In this document: in pieces, positions 38,801 to 53,800 of the stretch | How the letters are laid out: every line of letters begins with the position of its first letter | How positions within the stretch are numbered: position 1 is the first letter of the stretch | Assembly (NCBI RefSeq): GCF_947172395.1 | Contig: NC_069108.1 | Location: 6,149,068-6,213,067 of the forward strand | Length of the DNA stretch: 64,000 nucleotides | Direction: 5' to 3' | From: Bicyclus anynana | Lineage: Eukaryota > Arthropoda > Insecta > Lepidoptera > Nymphalidae | Notes under the pieces: model-generated | Databases searched by the model: none | Told to the model about the DNA's origin: nothing | What the model saw: the letters and a program-made list of their open reading frames with translations, nothing else | Made by a program: the position numbers and the translations under genes

Positions 38801-41800
38801 TTTATTACCGCGTTACTCACTATTCTATGTTGCCTGTGCTTGTATCTATGAGTCGGTCGCCATGTTTTTTTCTGAATGACAGAGAGGACGGCCTCCGTGG
38901 CGCAGTGGTATGCGCGGTGGATTTACAAAACGGAGGTCCTGGGTCCGATCCCCGGCTGGGCAGATTGAGATTTTCTTAATTTGTCCAGGTCTGGCTGGTG
39001 GGAGGCTTCGGCCGTGGCTAGTTACCACCCTACCGGCAAAGACGTACCGCCAAGCGATTTAGCGTTCCGGTACGATGCTGCGTAGAAACCGAAAGGAGTG
39101 TGGATTTTCATCCTCCTCCTAACAAGTTAGCCCGCTTCCATCTTAGACTTCATCATCACTTACCATCAGGTGAGATTGTAGTCAAGGGCTAACTTGTAAA
39201 GAATAAAAAAAAAAGAGCAACAGCTTGTGAAAACTAAGGTGATGCTTGGTATTATTTTTATTAATTGTGATCTACATTATTTTAGTTGGTTTATTGTGAA
39301 TAGAGCCGTGCCCAGTGGATATGACCCGTTCTTCCGATTCCGGAGGGTGTGGGTTCGCCCGGTCCGGGGCATGCACCTCCAACTTTTCAGTTGTGTGCAT
39401 TTTGAGAAATTAGATATCACGTGTCTCAAACGGTGAAGGAAAACATCGTAAGAAAACCTGCATACCAGAGAATTTTCTTAATTCTCTGCGTGTGTGAAGT
39501 CTGCCAATCCGCATTGGGCCAGCGTGGTGGACTATTGGCCTAAACCCCTCTCATTCTGACACGAGCTCAGCAGTGAGCCGAATATATGTTGATAATGATA
39601 ATGGTGATGACTTACCTACAGTCTTCTTTATTTTCAGTCTTTTCCAGCCTCTGATAGGATGTGAGATCATTTTGTGAAGCTATTCTATAACAAACAAAAA
39701 AAACATAAAATTAATAACTTTGATAAACCCCCGAAGGTTATTACCATTGGCGTATCTAGGATTACTTGCTGGGGTGGGCCTGGCCCACATATTACTGAAC
39801 AGAGTCGACACTCAATATAAAAATTTTGTTAACAATATTTGTGGACGCAGAACTCTGATATGACTAGATTTTATTATTTTTTCTTTGTATCTAGGGTAGA
39901 TATCCGAAATGGTTTTAATATATTTTTCTATTGCCTTTTGTAGTGCCAAGGCAGAGAGTAAATATATTTAAAAATAACACATATTGTATGGCCATACGGA
40001 TATACAATCATATTCCAGAGTTTGAAAAGGTTAGATGCTATGCAATTCAAAGGAAGAATGGTTAAAATACTCTTAAATAAAGGATATTACACAGTAGCAG
40101 AGTTCCTTAATGACAAATTATTTTATATTAATAACATGTAAATGTATACATGTGTTTTGACAATATTACTTTCGTTTAATTTTATTTTATTATGTTTGTT
40201 ATATGACTTTAATTTATGAAATGACATTATAAATGATTGACAGTTCTAATATTAGTAAATAAAAATTATTATAATGTACTCGGCTTGCACGCCTATGAGG
40301 CAGATTGTGTATGAACATTAAAATGTATCAATATCTGTATATGACCACATTCTGGCAATAAATGACTTATGATTATGATTTATGATTCTATATCTGTATT
40401 ATTGGTTTTTCTTTAAGTATGGTTACTATTTGACATTTTGTGTAAAATTAATAGTATTTCCGCGTCCTTCATAGAATTTCTAATCGGTAGGATATTGGGC
40501 GTCCTAGGGTGGACACTGGACCATTCTTGGGTGGGCTCGGCCCACCTGGCCCACCCGCTAGATACGCCTATGGTTATTACTATACTAAATTAAAATCGCT
40601 TCATCCATTCGGCAGCTATGGTGCCCCATACAGACTAAAGCTACTGTTACACATGGTCATTTCAAGCACGAAAGCAAGCTACTATGTTTTTTTTTATTCT
40701 TTACAAGTTAGCCCTTGACTACAATCTCACCTGATGGTAAGTGATGATGCAGTCTAAGATGGAAGCGGGCTAACTTGTTAGGAGGAGGATGAAAATCCAC
40801 ACCCCTTTCGTCGGTACGTCTTTGCCGGTAGGGTGGTAACTAGCCACGGCCGAAGCCTCCCACCAGCCAAAGCTACTATTGAGCAGTTTGCTACATAAGC
40901 TTCGCACGCCGAATGATGATCCCAGTGACGTTTCAACTGACAGTTGTAATATTGATGCGAAACAATAGGGATGATGACTAGGTTTGAATATATTGATTTT
41001 TATGATACATTCGGTAAATAAGGTCAATGTTAACTAATTTATACATAAAAAGCAAAGATTGTCTGAATATTTGCAAAATAAATACCGGTGTGGCGAATGA
41101 ACTCTTTCGTTCGCCCACTTTAGGTTAGGCCATCTACATTCACATTCCAGATTCATTTCATATTTAGAATTCCCTCGACCGCGCATGCGTGGATATATTG
41201 TTTCGCCCATCCATTACATCTTTACCGTTTCTCCATTCCACATCGCATCATCACTTTGATGATACTTTTATTTTATATCCATATACAATTGTTACAATCA
41301 GTAAAGTGAATAAATATACCAATCAACATCGTCGTCTTCATAATTATATACTAATATCAAAACCTACATGGCGATACCTCTGCTTCCGATTCCGAAGGAT
41401 GTGGTTTCGAATCCGGTCCGGGGCATGCACCTCCAACTTTTCAGTTATGTGCATTTTAAGAAATTAAATATCACGTGTCTCAAACGGTGAAGGAAAACAT
41501 CGTGAGGAAACCTGCACACCAGAGAACTTTCTTAATTCTCTGCGTGTGTGAAGTCTACAATCCGCATTGGGCCAGCGTGGTGGACTGTTGGCTTAACTCC
41601 TCTCACTCTGAGAGGAGACTCGAGCTCAGCAGTGAGTCGAATATGGGCTGATAATGATGAATGATGATGATTATACACTCGAAAAACATTACCCTCCTTC
41701 TGACTCAGTCGGGTAATAAAAAGAGAGAGGTGAAATAGGGGTTGAAAGTTTGTATGGAAATTGCAATATCGATAGCGATAATGGAATAGAATAGAATAGA

Positions 41801-44800
41801 GTAAAAAACCCAAACCCCGTTTTGAGTTTGAATTTTAAAATTTCATAAATCACATTATATTTCGTAACTTTTATCATGATTTATGCACAATCTTAATATA
41901 CATATATACTATACTCTGCGTGTGTAAAGTCTACCAATCCGCATTGGGCCAGCATGGTGGACTAACCCCTCTCATTCTGATAGGAGACTCGAGCTCAGCA
42001 GTAAACCGAATATGGGTTGATTTAACTAATAGCTTTTTAGCATTTTATCTTCTAAATCGATTTGTTCGCTTAGTACAAAACACTTTAAATAAAGTAGGTG
42101 ATACCAGTACAACGAACTTTAGCGTTTGCTGCGATTAGGTCATCAGCTGAGCGAGCGAACGCCGCCATGTTGTTTCTGTGACGTCACTCAAGGTCGGAAT
42201 CTTTAAATAACGTCCCTGACTTGATTCAATAGCATATGTATTTGATTTGCCCACGGAGTTATGAACAGCGTACGGAACTTATTGATTTACTATGGGGATG
42301 ATGACTAGGTTTGAATATATTGATTTTTATGATACATTCGGGTAAATAAGGTCAGTTAACAAATCTATACTAATATTATAAAGAGGTAAAGTTTGTAAGT
42401 TTGTAACAATTCTTTGAAATGGGGTAATCTTCGGAACTACTGGACCGATTTTAAAAATTCTTTCACCAGTAGAATGCTACGTTATCGGGGAGTGCTATAG
42501 GCTATATTTTATATTTCTATCATATATAACTACTGAGTTATCGCGGGTTTTCTCTTACAGGTCGGACCGAAAAACTTAATTATTCGCATGCGCTGCCTCA
42601 ACCATTGCGTATAACTGAAATAAATGTATGGAGGCTTTTTGAAACTTTAAAAGTTCTACAAAAAAGTCCGCGACACCATATATCTTTCTTTTATATTTTA
42701 GCAGATACAGTATCTTTAGTATTTTATTAAATTATTTAAATTTTAAACTAAGGTTTACGTCATTATTTACACAACTAAACTTAAATCCTTATCAAAATAA
42801 ATTATTTAATAATCACAAGGATATTATAGAGATAAGATTTGCCCTTTACAGTATGTTAATTAGTTATATATAGTTTCGGAGATAATACAAAATTTATATA
42901 AATTTTTACGCGGATGAAGTCGCGAGCGTCCGCTAGTTTATACGTAAAAAGCAAAGGTTGTCTGGATATTTGCAAAATAAATGAGATTATAAAAAATCTT
43001 TTATCGTAATTACTTAGATGAAAATTCATACAGTTTTAGCTTCCTTACATTAAATGTGACTTTTTTAATATATGAACTATAAACATAAACGCACAAATAA
43101 CAAAGATATTAGTAATTTTGTTTTAACGCACGTACAAATCTAACGATCATTTCATTACCTACGACGTCATTAGTTCGTGGCATTTCGTATGGGGCGTTTT
43201 TCAGGGATCCGCGGCAGCGCCACAAATTTGACCCTTTAAATCCCTGTAGCTCCGAAAGTAATGATCGCAGATACCCTGTTACTTTTACAAAATTGCTTTA
43301 CTATTAGCATACTCTTAATTTATATACAATTTAAAAAACTGTCACCAAGAGCCGTGATAGCCCAGTGGATATGACCTCTGCCTCCGATTCCGGAGGGTGT
43401 GGGTTCGAATCCGGTCCGGGGCATGCACCTCCAACTTTTCAGTTGTGTGCATTTTAAGAAATTAAATATCACGTGTCTCAATCGGTGAAGGAAAACATCG
43501 TGAGGAAACCTGCATACCAGAGAATTATCTTAATTCTCTGCGTGTGTGAAGTCTGCCAATCCGCATTGGGCCAGCGTGGTGGACTATTGGCCTAACCCCT
43601 CTCATTCTGAGAGGAGACTCGAGCTCAGCAGTGAGCCGAATATGGGTTGATGACGAACAGGGTATCTGGACAAAAATCATACAACTTTCAGTTTCTACAC
43701 GACATCGTACCGATACGCTACATCGCTTGGCGGTACGTCTTTGCCGGTATGGTGGTAACTAGCAACGTAGCCTCCCACCAGCCAGACCTGGACCAATTAA
43801 GAAAGCCTCAATCGGTCCAGCCGGGTATAGAACCCAGGTCCTACGTCTTGTAAATCCGCCGCGAACACCACTGCGCCACGGAGGCCGTCAAAAATTCAAA
43901 ATTCACGCGATTCAATGACCGCGACACAAAACCCAAGAGTGTAGGTATGGATAGTTCAATCAATGACAGAGTAACTTAGACCATTATAAAGAAAGGACCT
44001 GCCTCGTAAACCGTTACCCCTCTGTCAAAGATCAAGAATCAATGATCTAACGCGTTTATAAAAACTGTTGATATAGGGCGGCTCAGTATCGTGATGTTTT
44101 TTTTTTTTTTTCTTTTTTAAATAAATATACTTAAACAATACACATCACTATCCCTACAAAAGGTCTATGTCCTGCAGTGGACGTCCATCGGCTGATATGA
44201 TGATGATGATTAAATGATGAATGAATGATACATAATTGTTCCGTTACCTTTGGTCTTTGTAGGTGATTTCGCCAAATACGGCGGCAAAGAAGGCTGTAAC
44301 AAAATAAAACAAGTTTTAATAATATAATTACATTTTTTAACTATCCCTGACAATAATAATAAGTCAATTATTTAAAAAAATAAATATCCGACTGCCTAAC
44401 ATGCCATAAGTTATATGTCATAACTAGCATACGTCAAAGATAGTAAATTAGCTTGCAAGTTTTTTTTTAATTCTTTACAAGTTAGCCCTTGACTACAATC
44501 TCACCTGATGGTAAGTGATGATGCAGTCTAAGATGGAAGCGGGTCGCTTCGAAACAACATTTCTTCTATACAACTCAGCAAACTCATCAAACTAGCCTTA
44601 AGGCTAGTTGACTCATCCAACTTGTATTAGAAGAGATGTTGTTGTTGATTGTTTCTAGGGGAACCTTTTTGCTGGTAGGAGGCTTTGGCCGTGGCTAGTT
44701 ACCACTCTACCGACAAAGACGTACCGCCAAGCGATTTAGCGTTCCGGTACGATGTCGTGTAGAAACCGAAAGGAGTGTGAATTTTTATCCTCCTCCTAAC

Positions 44801-47800
44801 AAGTTAGCCCGCTTCCATCTTAGATTGCATCATCACTTACTATCAGGTTGGGGATGATGACTAGGTGAATATATTGATTTTTATGATACTTTCGGGTAAA
44901 TAGGGTCAATGTTAACTAATTTATACATAAAAAGCAAAGATTGTCTGGATATTTGCAAAATAAATGAAATTATAAAATTTCAAAATCTATTAAAAATCTT
45001 TTATCGTAATTAGATGAAAATTCATACAGTTTTAGCTTCGTTACATTAAATGTGACATTTTTCAATAAATGAACTATAAACTTAAACGCACAAATAACAA
45101 ATACATTAGTAATTTTGTTTGAACGCACATACAAATCTAACGATCATTATGCACCTACGACGTCATTAAATCGTACCGTTTTGTATAAAGCGTTTCCAGG
45201 GATCCGCGGCAGCGCCGCAAATCTGACCCTTTAAATCCCTGTAGCTCTGTAATGATCGCAGATACCCTGTTACTTTTACAAAATTGCTTTTCTATTAGCA
45301 TACTTTTACGAATGTTTGTTAATGCGTTCACAGTTCGCGGACGACACCTCACTGTACGCGACGGCCGTAAACCCGCGCTCCATCAGAGCCCGCCTGCAGA
45401 AGGCGGTCAACGTCATAGGGACTTGTTTACGCCTTTGACGGATAGAAGTCAACCCAGAGAAGAGCGCAGCTGTGCTCTTCACTGGCAAACCGTTTTGCCA
45501 GAACAAACTCAAAGAAGTCTCACTCTACGGAGCTCCCGTCCCCTGGCAACGTACTGCCAAATACCTAGGCGTGACCTTTGATAACCGCATGAACTTCTCC
45601 ATGCACATTAGGAAAGCTAGAAAAAAGGCTGCATATGTAATGCACCGCCTCTACTCGATGATTGACGTTAAAAGTAAATTGCCCCTCCGCTCAAAGCTAA
45701 CGCTTTATAAAACTACGATCCGTCCGATCCTAACCTACGCTAGTGTAGTGTTCGCCCACCGTCCCAAAGCGACCCTTAAGCCGCTTGAAACTCTGCAAAA
45801 TCAATTCCTACGGGAAATTACGGGCGCGCCGTGGTTTGTACGTAATAACGACCTCCATAGAGACTTAGATCTACCTTCAATAGCTACATGAAACAGCTCT
45901 CTCAAAACTATTTTGAAAGAGCTGCCATCCATCCCAACCAACTAGTGGTTGAGGCTTGCAATTATACTCCCAACCTTAACGCTAACTCCAAGCAGCGACG
46001 TCCCAAAAACGTCCTTTACGACCCAGACGATGACATGACGACCGACAATGCTTCTCAGGCAACACAATCACAAGCTACACAGCGTCTTCGCCGGCGAAGA
46101 CGAGGTCCCCGATATCTAACGTCACCCGGACGTGGGTTTTCTAACTCACGATCTCGGGGGCGTCCGGACTGATTCACTCAGGTCACGGTTAAACCCTCCC
46201 GAATGGCCCTCTAAGCCGAGGCCCGAGTCTCATAGGAGACGCCCTTAGAGAGCCGTTCCGTCCTCTGTTTTTTCAGCCTTCGTGCACAGGCGATGCTTCC
46301 GCGCTCGCCCACCCCTACCGGTGACGTCGTAGTGGTTCCACAAGGAGCTAAACGGCATTTACTCAACAAGAAAAAAAAAAAAAAGGTCGCGGTATCATTC
46401 CACGCTAGAATTTGGTGTAGGTACGTACTCCGATGATCGGCGGCTCGCGAAGACTGCACTTATTTATCGGCTCGCCTTGCGCGCATAGTTAGTCACAGTG
46501 TTACCAACCCTACTGTTTTAACAGTAGATTTACTGTTTTCACATTGATGTCCATGTTTTCTGTTTTATTCCTATTTTTTACGGTTTTTCAACTAACGTTC
46601 GTTCGTAACGCACCACCTATTATATATACTATGCAACCATTTTTTGATAACCACTACGTATTATAACGCAATGACACTAGATGGAAGTATCTTCTCTTGT
46701 AGGGATACAACAAAAATATATAAGATTAAAAAAAAATGTAAATACTCTGAGGCAAAAACTGAAAAATTATTTTAATTTTGATTTTTGTTTTTTTTGTTAC
46801 CTATTGTGATCGATAATACATATAGCAATGTATGTGAGTTCTAGCAACTAAGAAAATTGTTTATTGTTTAAAATAAATGAGCCAAATTATGATATCTGCC
46901 TTTTTATACTTTATCTACTGCTTTCTACTGTTTATTATTGGTGAATTAGTGTTTTTTAGCTTTTTGAGGTTGGCTACACCGGTTAGCCAGCTGCGGCAAG
47001 GCGCAGCGAGCGGATGTATGTTGGTAGGTAGCTACAGTACTCATCCCCTAGTGAAAACGTACCGTAGATAATAATCTGAAGTGCTTTGGTGGAAGGTGTG
47101 CGCGGGTTTCAATCTATTGATATCACTGCGACACGTAGTTTTTTTCCATTAGTGCGTTTGGCGCGGCTGACGTACTGAACTCGTAGACGGTTGGCAACTC
47201 GTCGATCTATTGTGTAAGTTTGATAGTCGAGTTGACAGTGAAGTCTTGAATGAGCGTTCCTTGATGTATTTTTGTTGATGATAGCTTGCTGAGCAGTTGA
47301 GAGGCCAGTTAAGTAGAACTGCTGTCCTGTTCATTTAGCACGATAGGCAAAATTCAAAATTCATTTATTTCAAGTAGGCTCAGTTTACAAGCACTTTTGA
47401 GACGTCAGTTGACTATTTGTAAAGATTCTATCACCGGTTCGGAAGGCAGGTTCTGCTGAGAAGATACCGGCAAGAAACTCAACAGTTGCTCTTTTGAAAA
47501 AGTCATATAGTATTACAATTTACATTTGATAACAATTAAATTACAATTTCTTATAGTTTTATTTCCTGTGTGAAGGTGGAAGCTGATCCAACGGCCTCCA
47601 AGCACCTTTGTCGTTAAGGAACTCATCAATAGTGTAGTAACCTCGACTAAGTAAATGTTTTTTAACACATCGCTGGGAAGAGCATCGGTTGATGATGATG
47701 ATGATGAGGCATGACAAGAAAGATACCACTGTGTGCACTGGTTCAAACGAGACGCGAGGCTTGGGCAGTGCTGCTGTGTGCGTTGTGTCCGCAGTACTGT

Positions 47801-50800
47801 AGGTGGAGAACCGTGCGGTTGATGCTGTTGGTCCGTTGGTACCTCCGACCAATTATTGTATAGGACCTGCCTCGCTAGACATTACTTTTCTGTCAAACTA
47901 TATGATCAACGATCTGGGTTTAAAATATTTATTATTTCACTAAGAATTAACTCATTCACTTATGTGAAACTTACAGGCTAGTACAATTCAGTTTGAGCGT
48001 ACAAGAATAGTAAAACGTAGTAATAATAGTAGTGCTAACAAATAAACTATAAACAATAATATAATAACAAATATACAGTAAGAATTATAACGTGATAAAC
48101 ATAAATTCATAATAATTCAATTTTTAATGACTATTTAAAGATCTAATGCGATTATAGAAACTGTCTCTATAGTATCGATGTTAAATAGTTGTAATCGTGT
48201 TCGTCGGTTAAAGAGCTCTATAAAAATAAGTTTTTGTGTAATTGAATTGTGTAAAAAACGGGAAAAACTTCTAGTTTAGTATAAGATATATAGCAAATCT
48301 AAGCTCGTTTTCTTCAGAAAATGACAGACAATTTTGTTCGTGACTATGAGTGCGATACAGGTCCTTCTATAATTGGTCTGAGGTTGGTACAGGTGTTACG
48401 GCTGCTGAAACGCTGGTGCTCTGATGCGGCTGCTAATGGCCGTGGTCAGCATGGTGCCTTGTGAGCGTGTTGATGCGTGGAGTTGCTGCGGCTGCTAGTG
48501 TGGCCGTGGTCAGCGAAGTGTTGCGTGAGTGATGCTTTTTTTTGTACTATGGGAGGTATCAGACAAGGTGTTAATTTAATTTTTAAAATCTTTATTACGG
48601 TTTTTCTTTGTTATAAGTTGTAATTGTTATGATTTGATATTTTAAATAATATTTGTGTACAATTATTAGTATTTCGGCGACCATCATAGAATTTCAAATC
48701 GGTAGCCCAGTATCCTAGGGTGGACACTGGACTATTCTAGGGTGGGCCCTGCCCACCCGGCCCACCCGCTGTATACGTCTATGGATATTTGTAGCAGAGG
48801 GAACATAAATAAGTAGGTAGGTATAGCTTGTACATATGTTTTCTGTGGTATAGCACTGGCATGCTATAATTAAGAGTGTGCAATATGTAATTTGGTAGTT
48901 ACAAATGGTTCTGGATCTCAGATACTGGAAAAGTTAGGAGCCTGATATTTGGGTAAATGATATTTCAAAGTGTTAGCTTCGTTATGACTATACAAAATAC
49001 ACAATTTGTAAAACATTTCTCGATAGTTTATTTTTTTGAATAATACATGTTTTGCTCACATTTTGCTTTCAATCTCAGGAAAAGCAAACTTATTTTCTCA
49101 AATTTTTGTTTTGTATAGAAAATTGGCCATTTTGTTTTTCGTTATGTTGTTTAATTTACTTGCGATTAGGTAAAAATGGTTTTGGCGCTCGTGTCATAAA
49201 ATTTGCGTCGCGCGTCAATCGCCAAAGTCATAATTCGGCGTCTCGCTTGCACTTCGAATTTTATCCATATTGCCTTGATCACACGTACCGAGCAAACGGG
49301 CGAGAGAGTAAAATGTCCCTCGGCCGAGACAGTGATGTAAGCGAGTAGTTGTTCACACGTGTTTTGAAATTAGCACAGTCAGTTCAGATAAATTGAGACT
49401 ACAATTCGATTATGATGAACCGCAAAACGATTATTAGAAAATATACGAAGTTACTCTTTCCACTATTAGTAAAACGTCGGATTTAGTTTATATAATAGTT
49501 TATTTTATATAGCTTATATAACTGTATAAATTTACTAGTTGTTTCGACATGACATCCCATTTGTTACTAACAGACATGGTATATTTTATTTTATTTGGAA
49601 TTGTTTTAAACGAAAATTATCATAGGAAAAGGCGACGTGACGATAATCATGTGGCCGTCGGCGTCGGCCGATTGGCGAGACAATGCATGTTCAGACCTGG
49701 CGAGTGAACGAGCGAGACACTGCGGGGAAGCGGGAGGGTGGACACTCGGCCTAGTATATAGAACGGGAGCCGAGCTACTGTCTCGGCACCAGGGTTCCCA
49801 ACTTAGGGGGTTTCCCCCCAGATTTAGGGGGCAAATAAGTGAAATGGGATTTTTTAGGGGTCTGAAATTTTTAGGGGTATTTTCAGGGATTTTTTGACTC
49901 TTTAGTATTTCTAAATTGATGATAATTTTAATTTCTTTCTTGACCTAGCGACTTATAACGACATATAATACGTTATTCTACAACCACTCTGAGGCAACTG
50001 GCGGCAATTTTCATCAAATAAAAAGAATTGTTAAGTTTATTCATTGTCAACATGTATGATTTCAAAAATCTGAATCTTCAGATAGAGATGTAATATTTTG
50101 TCTGTATTAAATATAGACTTTTGAAACATATTACAGCATATTATTATGAATTTATATTTTTTAGGGGGACAACTCAATAATTAAGGCGATTTTAGGGGTT
50201 TTTGACACAAACTTTAGGGATAAATATTTTGGAGAGTTGGTAACGCTGCTCGGCACTTCGTTCCGAGCAAAGATTACTGGTTCCGAGTACTCCGCCGAGG
50301 GCACTGTCTCGCCCGTTTGCTTTGTACGTGTGACGAAGGCATATCGTATCGACGCACCATGCGCTCTTAAGTGGAATCGCCAGTCACAGTCACGCCCCCA
50401 GACTACGTCACCGAAACTAAAATACGTACGATTGTGAACATCTACTTTTTGTACACATATTGTCTGTGCTTTTACCCAATGATTATTTTTAACCGACTTT
50501 TTTTTTTACTCTTTACGACGGCCTCCGTGGCGCAGTGGTATGCGCGGTGGATTTACAAAACGGAGGTCCTGGGTTCGATCCCCGGCTGGGCAGATTTTCT
50601 TAATTTGTCCAGGTCTGGCTGGTGGGAGGCTTCGGCCGTGGGGTGAACCGAAAGGGGTGTGGATTTTCATCCTCCTCCTAACAAGTTAGCCCGCTTCCAT
50701 CTTAGATTGCATCATCACTTACCATCAGGTGAGATTGTAGTCAAGGGCTAACTTGTAAAGAATAAAAAAAAAAAAAAAGTTAGCCCTTGACTACAATCTC

Positions 50801-53800
50801 ACATGATGGTAAGTGATGATGAAGTCTAAGATGGAAGCGGGCTAACTTGTTAGGAGGAGGATGAAAATCCACACCCCTTTCGGTTTCTACACGGCATCGT
50901 ACCGGAACGCTAAATCGCTTGGCGGTACGTCTTTGCCAGTAGGGTGGTAACTAGCCACGGCCGAAGCCTCCCACCAGCCAGACCTGGGCAAATTAAGAAA
51001 ATCTCAATCTGCCCAGCCAGGGATCGAACCCAAGACCTCCGTTTTGTAAATCAACCGTGCATACTACTGCGCCACGGAGGCCGTCAAAACGGGTAGAGGT
51101 AGAGTAGGGTAAGGGTAGGGATAGGGGTAGAGGTAGGGGTAGAGGTAGGGGTAGGGTAAGGGTTCTAAGCGGGTTTTTACCCGGTACCCGACTTAATAAT
51201 AAGCTCAGTACATAGAAAGAAGAAAGCGAATGCCATTAGTAATAATTTCTTGCCGAGTAGAATATTTAAAAACTTCAGCACATTCAATTCAATTTTGTTT
51301 CTCAAATAGTTAGGGTTTGGCGTACTCATGCATACTATGACGATTTCAACTTTTTGAATAGTTATATCTCAAAAACGGTGGCTCGTAGAAAAAAAAGTAT
51401 TAATAAATTTTTTGTAGATAATTTTATGATCTACAATTTTGTCTAAGGTATTTTTATGATAAAACTTACCGTTTTGCTGAAAAAACTCATTTTTTTGACC
51501 TTTGGACCTTAAATAATTTTTTTTCTTACAGGGGAAATATGGGGAACTTTCAAATTTTGTTTTTAATGATATTTTAAACAATCTTACCGATTTTCAGCTT
51601 GGTGGGAATTTATGTAACTTTACTCTTTATTTTTTTGTTTAATTTGACCGGACTAATAAGTGTGTTTTTTTAGAGCAGTGATAGCCCAGTGGATATGACC
51701 TCTGCCTCCGATTCCGGAGGGTGTGGGTTCGAATACGGCCCGGGGCATGCACCTCCAACTTTTCAGTTGTGTGCATTTTAAGAAATTAAATATCACGTGT
51801 CTCAATCGGTAAAGGAAAACATCGTGAGGAAACCTGCATACCAGAGAATTATCTTAATTCTCTGCGTGTGTGAAGTCTGCCAATCCGCATTGGGCCAGCG
51901 TGGTGGACTATTGGCCTAACCCCTCTCGTTCTGAGAGGAGACTCGAGCTCAGCAGTGAGCCGAATATGGGTTGATGACGAATAAGTGTGTTAATAAAATC
52001 TTTGAGAACCTTTCAACGCTTCGATAGTAGTGCAAAAAACAGCGGATTGTAGGTAGCACTGAGGAATTAAAGATTGATAACGATGAACCTGTGGTTTCGA
52101 TATCACAGCGTTTGGAAATTCCCTCGGAATGACACGAGGCGAGACAAAATGGCCGACGCACTGCGCTGCCTCACCTAACGCACTGGTATACATAACTATT
52201 CACTAAGTTTGATGTTAGCTATCTACGCAGATTAATCTATACTTCTATACTTTGACGGCCGCGTGGCGCAGTGGGTAGTGACCCTGCTTTCTGCATCCAC
52301 GGCCGTGGGTTCGATTCCCACAACTGGAAAATATTTGTGTGATGAGCATGGGTGTTTTCCAGTGTCTGTGTGTATTTATACATTATATAAGTATTTATAT
52401 GTAGTAGTAAATGTATATGGATATTATAATATCAACTGTCTTTGTACCCATAACACAAGCTACTCTGTATGCTTACTTTGGGACTAGATAGTGATGTGTA
52501 TTGTTTAAGTATATTTAAGTATATATATACTACAATATTATAAAGAGGAAAACTTTGTTTGTATGTTTGTTTGTTTGTAATGAATAGGCTCAAAAACTAC
52601 TGTGTTGAACTGTGTGCGTGGCGGCACCTAAACTGGGTCCTAACTGAAAATCAGTGCTGCATACTTTTTTTATTGAAAGTATGCGGCAATTTTTTTTTTT
52701 TATTCTTTACAAGTTAGCCCTTGACTACAATCTCACCTGATGGTAAGTGATGATGAAGTCTAAGATGGAAGCGGGCTAACTTGTTAGGAGGAGGATGATC
52801 CACACCCCTTTCGGTTTCTACACGGCATCGTACCGGAACGCTAAATCGCTTGGCGGTATGTCTTTTGCCGGTAGGGTGCTAACTAGCCACGGCCGAAGCC
52901 TCCCACCAGCCAAAAAAATGCTGAGTTGGGGCCTTTTTCTAGGTTGTGCCACTGTTTGAGTGGCCAGTTAAGCCATATTATGTTATAATTTAGATTTAAT
53001 GTGATATGTGGCATTAATTAAAAATAAACATCTTTTCTTTCTTTCTTTCTTTCTACTGGACCGATTTTAAAAATTGTTTCACCATTCGAAAGCTACATTA
53101 TCCACAAGTAACATAGGCTAAATTTTATTTTGGAAAAAAATCGGGTTCCGTAAGATATTTGGGTTTTTCGCACACAAGGTGTAAAAAATCAACCAGAAAA
53201 GTTACTTATTTTGCGTACGCTGCCTAAACTATAAAAGATAGAACCATATAATGTTCTAATTAATTGTAGATCTTATAAATATCTACAAAAAAGTCCGCGA
53301 CACACTATACCTATCTATGTCGAGTGAGGCACAACAACCATTTTTTATTTAAAAATTTCGATTTTTTTTTCGACTACATTTAAACGCATTTATTTTACTT
53401 ATGCTATAAATCCTTATCAAAATAAATGATTTCATCACTAAGTACAGTTTATGTAGTTAATATTTGGTCTTTGAATTATTAAAATTGGACGTTCAGTTTT
53501 GAAGTTATGGCGATATTATAATTAATTCGATTTCTGCAGCATGGCCCGTTGCGAAATAGGCGTCACTAAGGTATATTTATGAAACGTTTCGTGGTACTTT
53601 CGAATCGTCGTAGGGTAGGGGTAGGGTTGGGTAGGGTAGGAGTAGGTTAAGGGTAGGTAGGGGCAGGATAGGGGTAGTAGAAAGCTCACATCGAGTTTCA
53701 CGCGGATGGAGTCGCGGGCGTCCGCTAGTCAATAATATACAGATGGAGCGTACGAAACACGCCGCTTGACGGCCTCCGTGGCGCAGTGGTATGCGCGGTG

